Positions 1 through 6,726 of a DNA stretch of 14,771 nt are shown piece by piece. The stretch is taken from contig CAZADH010000141.1 of assembly GCA_964483805.1 (NCBI GenBank), forward strand, positions 1 through 14,771. The letters run 5' to 3'. Position 1 is the stretch's first letter, and every line of letters begins with the position of its first letter. Origin of the DNA: CAZADH01 sp964483805. GTDB lineage: Bacteria > Muiribacteriota > Ozemobacteria > Ozemobacterales > Ozemobacteraceae. Under the pieces are notes generated by a model. That model was not told the origin of the DNA and ran no database searches. It saw only the letters and a program-made list of their open reading frames with translations. The translations under genes and the position numbers were made by a program.

Positions 1-2
1 CT

Positions 3-290
3 CGTCGTGACCGCAACCGCGAGCGCAACCGTGACCGCGATCGTGACCGCCCCCGGCCACAGGGCCCCGGTGGTCCGGCCATCCCGCCGGCCGACGGCGC
101 GACACCGGCCCCGCCACCGAACGGCGCGACCGCGCCGCAGGATGCTCCGGTCGTCCCCGACCGCAACCCGGGCGACACCCCGCGCAACAGCAACCCAGAC
201 ATAGCAATACATCAGCAACATACACCAACCCCGTCTGCACCGGCCGGTTCGCCCGACCAGGCGCCGCCAGACCCAGACAAGAACGACTGA
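3..290 (+). CDS. C-terminal tail of an upstream protein, Arg/Asp- then Pro-rich (5' partial)
   Basis: This frame is open from the left edge of the window to a TGA at 288-290, giving 95 residues with no start inside. It begins with alternating Arg and Asp/Asn/Glu (DR, NR, ER pairs), then turns into a Pro/Ala/Asp-rich, disordered-looking tail ending in PDPDKND. Codons in this frame are mostly G/C-ending, which favours it over the overlapping frame that starts at 7. Charged RD/RN-rich tails are common on RNA-binding proteins such as DEAD-box helicases and RNase E/G-type enzymes, but the folded domain lies outside the window, so I do not assign a function. It does not look like the helical C-terminus of LpxA, so lpxA is probably not the immediate upstream neighbour. 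It ends 90 bp before lpxI. Confidence 0.6.
   Translation, partial: RRDRNRERNRDRDRDRPRPQGPGGPAIPPADGATPAPPPNGATAPQDAPVVPDRNPGDTPRNSNPDIAIHQQHTPTPSAPAGSPDQAPPDPDKND
9..50 (+). repeat. Short degenerate hexamer tandem repeat (in-frame)
   Basis: Seven consecutive hexamers of the form (G/A)A(C/T/G)CG(C/T) encode the Asp/Asn/Glu-Arg pairs of the upstream protein's tail. It is an in-frame coding repeat, the kind of tract that can gain or lose units by slippage. Confidence 0.6.
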
Positions 291-380
291 GTTCATGATC
301 ACATCTCCGACCCCGATGGCGGCAGGCGCCCTTGGCGGGCAGGTCCACACCGGGGCTCCGGAGCGGAGCGAGGCGACTAC

Positions 381-1181
381 GTGGCACGAATTGGATTGAT
401 CGCCGGCAACGGCCGTTTCCCCCTCTATTTCGCGGAATCCGCACGCAAACAGGGTCACCAGGTGGTGGCCGTCGCGGTGCGTGAGGAGACCAGCCCCGAG
501 CTGGCCGACCTCGTCGAGCAGATCCACTGGTGTCATGTGGGCGAGCTGCAACTGATGATCGATGCGTTCGTCAATGCCGGGGTCAAGCAACTGGTCATGG
601 CCGGCAAGATCACCAAGACCCGCATGTTCACCCATCTGAAGCCCGACGCGCGCTTGCAGGCGGTGTTTGCGAAAACCCCGATCCGCAACGATGATGCGCT
701 GCTCAAGGCCCTGGCCGGGGAGTTCATCAGTGCGGGGATCCACGTCGCCGATTCGACCACCTTTCTCTCGGCGTTGCTCCCTGAGAAGGGCACCCTGACC
801 CAACAGAAGCCGACCGATGAGGAATGGCTCGACATCAACTACGGCTACGACATGGCCAAGAAGATTGCGGGCATGGACATCGGGCAGACGGTCGTGGTGA
901 AGAACCGCGCCATACTGGCGGTCGAGGCGATCGAAGGCACCGATGAGGCCATCTTGCGGGGTGGCCGCCTCGGTTGCGGCGAGGTCATCGTCGTGAAAGT
1001 CTCGCGGCCGAAGCAGGACATGCGGTTCGACATTCCGGTCGTCGGTCTCGACACCATCAAGACGCTGAGCCAGGTGCGCGCGCGCTGTCTGGCCATCGAA
1101 GAAAAGAAGACGCTGTTGCTCGACCGTGAGGAGTTCATTGCGGCCGCCGATCGAATCGGCACGGCCGTCGTGGTTCTCTGA
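381..1181 (+). CDS. lpxI: LpxI, UDP-2,3-diacylglucosamine pyrophosphatase (DUF1009)
   Basis: LpxI hydrolyses UDP-2,3-diacylglucosamine to 2,3-diacylglucosamine 1-phosphate (lipid X) plus UMP, the step before LpxB; it replaces LpxH in many non-enteric bacteria. The 266-residue product has the family's usual length and conserved stretches: IGLIAGNGRFPL near the N-terminus (about 4-15), the MAGK/TK segment at about 73-80, EGTDEAI near 185-191, and the C-terminal signature D213-x3-D217-x-P219-x2-G222-x2-T225 in the domain known to hold the catalytic Asp. The start is a GTG preceded by GAGG at 370-373 with seven bases of spacing. The gene ends 26 bp before the Gfo/Idh gene, consistent with one operon. 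No key residue appears to be missing. The assignment is strong; the exact start is slightly less so. Confidence 0.95.
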   Translation: MARIGLIAGNGRFPLYFAESARKQGHQVVAVAVREETSPELADLVEQIHWCHVGELQLMIDAFVNAGVKQLVMAGKITKTRMFTHLKPDARLQAVFAKTPIRNDDALLKALAGEFISAGIHVADSTTFLSALLPEKGTLTQQKPTDEEWLDINYGYDMAKKIAGMDIGQTVVVKNRAILAVEAIEGTDEAILRGGRLGCGEVIVVKVSRPKQDMRFDIPVVGLDTIKTLSQVRARCLAIEEKKTLLLDREEFIAAADRIGTAVVVL

Positions 1182-1195
1182 GGCGACAACGCCCA

Positions 1196-1201
1196 AGGAG
1201 G
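1196..1201 (+). promoter_or_regulatory. Strong Shine-Dalgarno for the Gfo/Idh gene
   Basis: A full AGGAGG lies six bases upstream of the ATG at 1208. It is the strongest ribosome binding site in the cluster and fixes this start. Confidence 0.85.
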
Positions 1202-1207
1202 AAGATC

Positions 1208-2155
1208 ATGGAGAAGAAGCTTCGCATTGCCGTCGTCGGGGTAGGCCACCTCGGTCGCCACCATGCGCGTCTGCTTGCCGCCATGCCCGGCGCGCAACTG
1301 GTCGGCGTCGTCGATATCGACGAGAAGGTCGGTGGCGAGATCGCCAAGACCTACAACGTGTCGTATTTCAAAGACTATAAGGAACTGGCCGGCAAGGTCG
1401 ACGCGGTCACCATCGTGGTGCCGACCTCAGTGCATCACGAGGTGGCGAAGTTCTTCATGGAACGCGACAACCATGTGTTCATCGAAAAGCCGGTCACCAA
1501 GACCCTCGAGGAAGCCCGCGAACTGCTCAATCTCTCCGAGAAACGCAAGCTCACCTTCCAGGTCGGCCACATCGAGCGTTTCAATGCCGCGATGATCAAG
1601 CTGGCGCAACTGGCGGCCGAACCACGCTTCATCGAGTGCCAACGCATGGGGCCATTCTCGAAGCGGATTTCCGACGTCGGCGTCGTGCTCGACCTGATGA
1701 TCCATGATATTGACATCGTATTGTCATTAGTGCGCAGTCGCATTGCCCGCATCGACGCGGTGGGCATCCAGGTGTTGACCGAAAACGAAGACATCGCCAA
1801 CGCCCACATCGTCTTCGAGAACGGCTGCATTGCCAATCTGACCGCTTCCCGTGTCTCCGACGAGAAGATCCGCAAGCTGCGGGTGTTCGAGTTCGACAAG
1901 TACATGTCGCTCGACTACGCCAACCAGGCGATCAAGATGGGAACGAAGGCAAGTCTGCAGGAAGAATCGATCAAGAAAGAAGAGATCGAGGTGCACAAGG
2001 TCGAGCCGCTGAAGCTCGAACTGGAACACTTCGTCGATTGCATCCGCAGCGGCAAGAAACCGCTGGTCACGGTCGAGGACGGCAAGAACGCCCTCGAAGT
2101 GGCCCTCGAGATTCTCGCCCTGGTCAAGGCCGGTTGGTCGCGCGCAAAGTCGTGA
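1208..2155 (+). CDS. Gfo/Idh/MocA-family NAD(P)-dependent oxidoreductase of a lipid A cluster
   Basis: The 315-residue protein has an N-terminal Rossmann domain with the dinucleotide loop GVGHLG (11-16) and an acidic residue ending strand 2 (VVDID, about 34-38). The Gfo/Idh hallmark EKP follows at 93-95, then a C-terminal substrate domain with GHIERF (120-125) and the catalytic-type His in MIHDID (H166). Family members oxidise or reduce sugar hydroxyls. GnnA, a relative, oxidises C3 of UDP-GlcNAc for 3-amino lipid A, but its partner aminotransferase GnnB is absent here, so that role is only a possibility. An oxidoreductase of this type between lpxI and lpxB is, from memory, a recurrent arrangement in non-enteric bacteria, so a lipid A or surface-sugar role is a reasonable inference. 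The end overlaps the next start as GTGA. An unusually AT-rich patch at 1705-1730 codes for the H166 region. Confidence 0.88.
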   Translation: MEKKLRIAVVGVGHLGRHHARLLAAMPGAQLVGVVDIDEKVGGEIAKTYNVSYFKDYKELAGKVDAVTIVVPTSVHHEVAKFFMERDNHVFIEKPVTKTLEEARELLNLSEKRKLTFQVGHIERFNAAMIKLAQLAAEPRFIECQRMGPFSKRISDVGVVLDLMIHDIDIVLSLVRSRIARIDAVGIQVLTENEDIANAHIVFENGCIANLTASRVSDEKIRKLRVFEFDKYMSLDYANQAIKMGTKASLQEESIKKEEIEVHKVEPLKLELEHFVDCIRSGKKPLVTVEDGKNALEVALEILALVKAGWSRAKS

Positions 2156-3027
2156 GTACGTCTTTGTTGCCGCCTGTTGCCACCCCGGACACCGCCACGG
2201 GTCGGGCCGATCCGGCGACCGGTTCGAGTTGCCCGCCGAGCGCCTGCGCCAGTTGTTCCGGGTGTGCGTCGGCGGCCACATCGAGCCAGCGCGTCAATAC
2301 AACCGATGTATCGTCTGAACCGGAAACCAACGCGGCGTCCGACACGGTATCGTGTGGGGCCGGTGCCAGTTGCTCGCCGGCATCCTGTTGCGCCTCCGCG
2401 GGTGAACCGGTCGAACTGGACCCGCTGTGGCTGCGCAAGGTCGGACGCCGGCTGTTCGCCTGGCGCGATTTGTTGCCGGCTCCCTTGGCACTGGCGCTGC
2501 TCTGGCTGGCCCGCGGCCGCGTCCGGCACTGGTGTTTTGGCCTGCCGTTGATCCTCGTCGGCGAGCTGTTCCGGCTGTGGGGGTTGGCCTACATCGGTCC
2601 GACGACGCGGTCGCGCTCGATCTGCGCCGACGTGTTGATCACCGATGGTCCGTACCGGCACGTGCGTAATCCATTGTATGTCGCCAACATCGCCAAGGTT
2701 TGCGGCTTTCTCACCATCGGCGGCCATGGGCCGTTCGCGCTGCTGGCCTTGACCCTGTATATCGGGGCGTATCGCGCGATCATCGCTTTCGAAGAACATT
2801 TCCTCGCCGAACGGTTCCCACGCCAGTACGGTGATTACGCGCGCAAGGTGCCGCCAGTGGTGCCGCAGTTCGTGCCGGCCGATGTCGACGTGGCCCTCGA
2901 GGCGCCGTTGCCTGATTTCATGCGGGCGGTGCGCAGCGAAAAGCGCACTTTCGCCAGCACCGGTCTGTTGCTGCTGGCCCTGGCCGTCGTCGGGGCCTGG
3001 CGCGCCTGGCGAAAACCGAGCACGTAA
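2152..3027 (+). CDS. ICMT/PEMT-family membrane methyltransferase with Cys-rich N-terminal extension
   Basis: I start this at the GTG at 2152, which overlaps the preceding TGA as GTGA; the frame stays open farther upstream, but only inside the oxidoreductase gene. The 291-residue product has three parts. Residues 1-85 are low-complexity Ser/Ala/Thr with eight cysteines (27, 32, 35, 38, 68, 74, 79, 80). Residues 106-215 hold hydrophobic helices and the family motif GPYRHVRNPLY (167-176 region), followed by the paired-Glu motif FEEHFL near 213-218 and the Y-x-x-Y-x-x-x-VP ending near 226-235, typical of isoprenylcysteine carboxyl/phospholipid methyltransferases. A last transmembrane helix lies at about 269-283. 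Such enzymes transfer a methyl group from S-adenosylmethionine to lipid-linked substrates; the substrate here is unknown. The domain call is firm, but the meaning of the Cys-rich region is not. Confidence 0.82.
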   Translation: MSTSLLPPVATPDTATGRADPATGSSCPPSACASCSGCASAATSSQRVNTTDVSSEPETNAASDTVSCGAGASCSPASCCASAGEPVELDPLWLRKVGRRLFAWRDLLPAPLALALLWLARGRVRHWCFGLPLILVGELFRLWGLAYIGPTTRSRSICADVLITDGPYRHVRNPLYVANIAKVCGFLTIGGHGPFALLALTLYIGAYRAIIAFEEHFLAERFPRQYGDYARKVPPVVPQFVPADVDVALEAPLPDFMRAVRSEKRTFASTGLLLLALAVVGAWRAWRKPST

Positions 3028-3036
3028 ATACAGTAT
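3028..3036 (+). promoter_or_regulatory. AT-rich palindrome directly abutting the lpxB start
   Basis: The 9-bp palindrome ATACAGTAT occupies almost the whole gap between the methyltransferase stop and the lpxB ATG at 3037. There is no recognisable Shine-Dalgarno in front of lpxB, so this AT-rich, unstructured leader may help initiation, or the site may bind a protein. It resembles half of an enteric LexA box, but no full box is present. The role is inferred only. Confidence 0.35.
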
Positions 3037-4197
3037 ATGAGCAAGCGGCTGTTCATCATCGCCGGGGAGCACAGCGGCGACCTGCACGGGTCGTTGGTAT
3101 TGTCGCACCTCAAGACGCTGAACAGCGACATTACCGTCGAAGGGATCGGCGGGCCGATGATGCGCGCGGCCGGCATGCGCGACATCTATCCGGCGGAGGA
3201 TCTGGCGGTGATCGGGTTCGTCGAGGTCATCCGCAACCTCGGGCGGCTTCTCGATATTTATCGCGGGATCAAGCGCCACCTCGAGCAGAATCCGCCCGAT
3301 CTGCTTGTGCTCATCGACTATCCGGGGTTCAACGTGCGCATCGCCACGATGGCCAAAAAGATGGGCATCAAGGTGCTTTACTTTATATTGCCGCAGGTCT
3401 GGGCCTGGAACAAAAGCCGCATTCCCAAGATCGCCAGCGTCGTCGACGAGGCGGTCGTCGTCTTCCCATTCGAGGTCGACATCTGGCGGCAGGCGGGCGT
3501 CAAGGTCGCCTGCTTCGGTCACCCGCTGGTCGGCAAGGTCGAAGCGCGCACGAGCAAGGCCGAGTTCCGCGCGCAGCACCAGTTGGGCAACGGCCCCGTG
3601 GTATCGCTGTTACCCGGCAGCCGCAGTCAGGAGATTCACTACATCCTGCCGACGATGCTCGAGGCAGCCCGGCTCATCTACGAGAAGTATCCCGACGCGC
3701 GCTTCGTGCTGCCATTGGCGGCCACGATCGATCGACAACTGGCGCAACCGTACGTCGATCGCGCGTGTCTCCCGTTGGTGACGCTGCGGGAACAGACCTA
3801 CGACGCGGTGTCGGCGTGCGATCTGGCGCTGGTCGCGAGTGGCACGGCCACCCTCGAGACCGCGATTCTGGGCACGCCGATGGTGATCGTCTACCAGACC
3901 AATTTCTTCACGGCGCTGCTCAGTCGCTTCCTCATCGAGTCGGAGTACATCGGCCTGCCCAACGTGATTGCCGGGCGCCGGGTCGTGCCCGAGTTCATTC
4001 GTTGGCATTTCCGCCCGCAGACCGTGGCCGATGCCGCCATCGAGATCCTGGGTGATGCCCAACGCCGTACCGCCATCGTCGCCGGTCTCAGCGAAGTGCG
4101 GGAGCGCCTCGGCACCCCCGGCGCCAGCCAACGACTGGCCGAACACCTGCACGAAATGCTCGTTGGCAGAGGTCCGGGAGCCCCGCGGGCCGGATGA
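3037..4197 (+). CDS. lpxB: LpxB, lipid-A-disaccharide synthase
   Basis: LpxB condenses UDP-2,3-diacylglucosamine with lipid X to form the tetra-acyl disaccharide 1-phosphate at the inner membrane face (GT19 family). The 386 residues match the normal family length and show the expected motifs in order: AGEHSGD (9-15), GIGGPMM (36-42), AVIGFVEV (57-64), DYPGFN with conserved Asp94, PQVWAW (119-124), GHPL (161-164), LLPGSR..EI with Arg196, SGTATLE (268-274), PMVIVY (281-286), GLPN (306-309) and PEF (318-320). The start is an ATG nine bases after the previous stop, without a visible ribosome binding site. Its last four bases overlap the exporter start as ATGA. This looks like the housekeeping enzyme of the two LpxB homologues in the window. 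Confidence 0.96.
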   Translation: MSKRLFIIAGEHSGDLHGSLVLSHLKTLNSDITVEGIGGPMMRAAGMRDIYPAEDLAVIGFVEVIRNLGRLLDIYRGIKRHLEQNPPDLLVLIDYPGFNVRIATMAKKMGIKVLYFILPQVWAWNKSRIPKIASVVDEAVVVFPFEVDIWRQAGVKVACFGHPLVGKVEARTSKAEFRAQHQLGNGPVVSLLPGSRSQEIHYILPTMLEAARLIYEKYPDARFVLPLAATIDRQLAQPYVDRACLPLVTLREQTYDAVSACDLALVASGTATLETAILGTPMVIVYQTNFFTALLSRFLIESEYIGLPNVIAGRRVVPEFIRWHFRPQTVADAAIEILGDAQRRTAIVAGLSEVRERLGTPGASQRLAEHLHEMLVGRGPGAPRAG

Positions 4198-5960
4198 AAA
4201 CCTTCTGGCGCTTGATGGCCGCCTACCAGCCCTACTCGGGTTGGTTGCTGGTTTCGGTCGTGCTCAATTTCGTCGTCGCCATGACCACGATCTACCCCGC
4301 CTGGATCATGAAGAGCGTGGTCAACGACGTGTTGCTCGAGAGTCAGAAAGACCAGAGCACGAACATGCTGCACATCATCGCGGTGTCGCTGGTGATCGTC
4401 ATGGCCGTCAAGGGCGTGGCCAACTTCAGCCAGTGCTACCTGATGACCTGGGTGTCGCAACGCATTCTCACCCAGTTGCGCACCGACTGCTTCAAGCATT
4501 TGCAGTGCCTGCCGCTCAACTACTTCGAGACGCAGCGTACCGGGCAGTTGATGTCGCGCATCACCGCTGACGTGCAGATGCTGCGGCACATGCTCAACTC
4601 GACGACGACCATCCTCGGCGACTTCATCGCCTTTCTTGGCTTCACCAGTTACATCGTGTGGCTGCACTGGCGCCTGGCACTGGTGTCGCTGGTGATCATC
4701 CCGTTCATTGGCGCCCTCATCAACAAGCTGTCGCGCAAAATGAAGAAGGTCGGCGTGCGGGTGCAAGACCGCGTCGGTGACATTGCTACTGTATTGCAGG
4801 AGTTCATTACCGGCATCAAGGTGGTCAAGTCATTCACCCTCGAAAAAGTGCAACAGGAGCGGTTCGAGGTGGCCAATCAGGGCAACTTCAAAGAGACGAT
4901 GAAGGGGGCGACCCTCGATGCGGCGACGACGCCGGTCATCGAGTTCATCAATACGCTCGGCCTGGCCATCATCTTCTGGTACGGCGGTTACGAAGTCATC
5001 CACGGCCGCCTGAACGCCGGCGAACTGATCAGCTTCCTGGTCGCGCTGGTCGGCCTGTTCACCCCGATCAAGAACCTGTCGAAGGTCAGCAACGTCATCT
5101 CGCAATCGTTGGGTGCCGCCGATCGCGTTTACGAGATCCTCGACGCGCCGATCACCATCCGCTCGCGCGAGAATGCCACCGAGTTGACGAAGTGCGCGGG
5201 CAAGGTCGAGTTCGACCACGTCTCGTTCGCCTACAATCCGGGCGAAACGGTGCTCAAAGAAATCCGCCTGATCGTTGAACCCGGCGAGGTGGTGGCGCTG
5301 GTCGGTCCGTCCGGCTCGGGCAAATCGACGTTCGTGAACCTGATTCCGCGGTTTTACGATGTATGCACAGGAGTGGTCCGCCTCGACGGCCTCGACGTCC
5401 GCGACATCACCCTGCGCTCGCTGCGCCAGCACATTGGTGTGGTGCCGCAAGAAACGGTGCTGTTTGCCGGCACGATTGCCGAGAACATCCGTTTCGGCCG
5501 GCTCGATGCCGATGACGCCGCGGTCAAACATGCCGCCGAGTTGGCCAATGCGGCCGGTTTCATCGAGGCGTTGCCCGACAAGTACAACACCATGCTCGGT
5601 GAGCGCGGTGTTAATCTGTCGGGCGGCCAACGGCAACGCCTGGCGCTGGCACGCGCATTTTTGAAAGACCCGCGCGTGCTCATCCTCGACGAGGCCACCT
5701 CGGCGCTCGACTCCGAGTCTGAAAACCTCATTCGCGATTCGCTGGCGCAACTGATGATGAACCGGACGACCTTCATCATCGCGCATCGCCTCTCGACGGT
5801 CATCAATGCCGACAAGATCATCGTGCTCACCGACGGTGCCATTGTCGAGTGGGGCACCCATGCCGGTCTGCTCAACCAAAAAGGGATCTATGCCAACATC
5901 TTCACGGCCCAGTTCGAGCAGGGACTGCGCACGTATCAAGAAGCCAGTGCGACATCCTGA
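4194..5960 (+). CDS. msbA: MsbA-type lipid A flippase, ABC transporter with fused membrane and ATPase domains
   Basis: MsbA homodimers move core-lipid A from the inner to the outer leaflet of the cytoplasmic membrane using ATP. The 588-residue length fits a half-transporter. A six-helix exporter domain spans roughly residues 15-310. It is followed by a complete nucleotide-binding domain: Walker A GPSGSGKST (371-379), Q-loop Gln419, signature LSGGQ (475-479), Walker B VLILDE (495-500), D-loop SALD (503-506) and switch His531. Nothing essential is missing. The start shares ATGA with the lpxB stop, so the two should be translated together. The ABC family contains close look-alikes for other lipids and peptides; the position directly after lpxB is the main reason for preferring MsbA. 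Confidence 0.9.
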   Translation: MKTFWRLMAAYQPYSGWLLVSVVLNFVVAMTTIYPAWIMKSVVNDVLLESQKDQSTNMLHIIAVSLVIVMAVKGVANFSQCYLMTWVSQRILTQLRTDCFKHLQCLPLNYFETQRTGQLMSRITADVQMLRHMLNSTTTILGDFIAFLGFTSYIVWLHWRLALVSLVIIPFIGALINKLSRKMKKVGVRVQDRVGDIATVLQEFITGIKVVKSFTLEKVQQERFEVANQGNFKETMKGATLDAATTPVIEFINTLGLAIIFWYGGYEVIHGRLNAGELISFLVALVGLFTPIKNLSKVSNVISQSLGAADRVYEILDAPITIRSRENATELTKCAGKVEFDHVSFAYNPGETVLKEIRLIVEPGEVVALVGPSGSGKSTFVNLIPRFYDVCTGVVRLDGLDVRDITLRSLRQHIGVVPQETVLFAGTIAENIRFGRLDADDAAVKHAAELANAAGFIEALPDKYNTMLGERGVNLSGGQRQRLALARAFLKDPRVLILDEATSALDSESENLIRDSLAQLMMNRTTFIIAHRLSTVINADKIIVLTDGAIVEWGTHAGLLNQKGIYANIFTAQFEQGLRTYQEASATS

Positions 5961-5997
5961 GCACCACGCCGCACCGGACCCCGCGCCGGCGGCCGTA

Positions 5998-6726
5998 ATG
6001 TGGCGCGCCCGGTTGCTCGGGCGGGCCGGCTCGCTGTTCATTCGCCTGCTGTCGTCAACGCTGCGGCTTCGCGTGATCGGGCGCGAGAACCTGCGCAAAG
6101 CCAAGGCGGACGGCGCGCCGATCCTCTACGTGCTCTGGCACGGCTCGCAACTGCTGCCGCTCGCGTGGTTTCGCGACCGCGGCATTCTCATCATGTCGTC
6201 GCTCTCGGCCGACGGCGAGATTCAGAACGCCAGCCTGCGCGCTCTCGGCTATCGCACGGTGCGCGGCTCGAGTTCGCGCGGCGGCATGCGGGCGTTGCTG
6301 ACCATGGTTCGCGCGATGAGCGAGGGCGGCGACGCCTCGCTGACCGTCGACGGCCCACGCGGCCCACTGCACCAGGCCAAGCCAGGCGCGGTGCTGCTCG
6401 CGCAGCGGGCCAAGGCGGCGGTCGTGCCGGTCGGTGTGCATCACCATTTCGTGCATCGGTTGCCACGTTCCTGGGATGGCTACCAGGTCCCACTGCCGGG
6501 ATCGCGATCGGTGCTGGTCATCGGCGAACCGTTCACGCTTGGCCCCGACGTGGATCTGGCAACTGGCGCGCGTTTGCTCGAAGAACGGATCGCGGCTGCC
6601 GAGGCATTGGCGGCCCGCAGCAACGGCGAGACACCGATTTTCGCGAATTCCTGCACCGCCGGGGGTGCACCGGACGCCGCAACGGGTTATGATAGAGACA
6701 TACCATCACGGGGAGCCGTCGCATGA
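5998..6726 (+). CDS. DUF374 lysophospholipid acyltransferase-like protein
   Basis: With the ATG at 5998 the product is 242 residues. It has an N-terminal amphipathic or membrane segment, then the acyltransferase-like motif LWHGSQLLP (46-54), the stretch SADGEIQNASLRALGY (70-85), RGSSSRGGMRAL (89-100) and the diagnostic DGPRGP (118-123), with PVGV near 144-147. This is the DUF374 pattern, a relative of LpxL/PlsC-type acyltransferases often found beside waaA or msbA; its exact acceptor is not settled. An in-frame GTG at 5947, inside the end of msbA, would add 17 Pro/His/Ala-rich residues and is an alternative start. The last 30 or so residues are not family-like and overlap the ribosome binding site of the next gene. 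The stop overlaps the next start as ATGA. Confidence 0.85.
   Translation: MWRARLLGRAGSLFIRLLSSTLRLRVIGRENLRKAKADGAPILYVLWHGSQLLPLAWFRDRGILIMSSLSADGEIQNASLRALGYRTVRGSSSRGGMRALLTMVRAMSEGGDASLTVDGPRGPLHQAKPGAVLLAQRAKAAVVPVGVHHHFVHRLPRSWDGYQVPLPGSRSVLVIGEPFTLGPDVDLATGARLLEERIAAAEALAARSNGETPIFANSCTAGGAPDAATGYDRDIPSRGAVA
6710..6715 (+). promoter_or_regulatory. Shine-Dalgarno for the second lpxB homologue
   Basis: GGGGAG sits seven bases before the ATG at 6723 and supports that start over later in-frame ATGs at 6741 and 6765. A TATGAT hexamer at 6688-6693 resembles a -10 box, but I see no matching -35, so an internal promoter is not claimed. Confidence 0.7.

Noticed and set aside
3027..3038. Possible LexA (SOS) box before lpxB
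   Set aside because: Only about half of the enteric consensus is present, the spacing is wrong, and similar words occur inside coding regions.
1915..3579. Long minus-strand open frame (554 codons) across the methyltransferase and lpxB
   Set aside because: It is antisense to genes with clear family motifs; high G+C removes stop codons on the opposite strand. Its translation is low-complexity and Arg/Asp/Gln-rich.
4830..6104. Minus-strand open frame (424 codons) opposite msbA
   Set aside because: It overlaps a complete ABC transporter and has no domain of its own.
6688..6693. Internal promoter (TATGAT) before the second lpxB
   Set aside because: No -35 element at a suitable distance; the region is also the coding end of the DUF374 gene.
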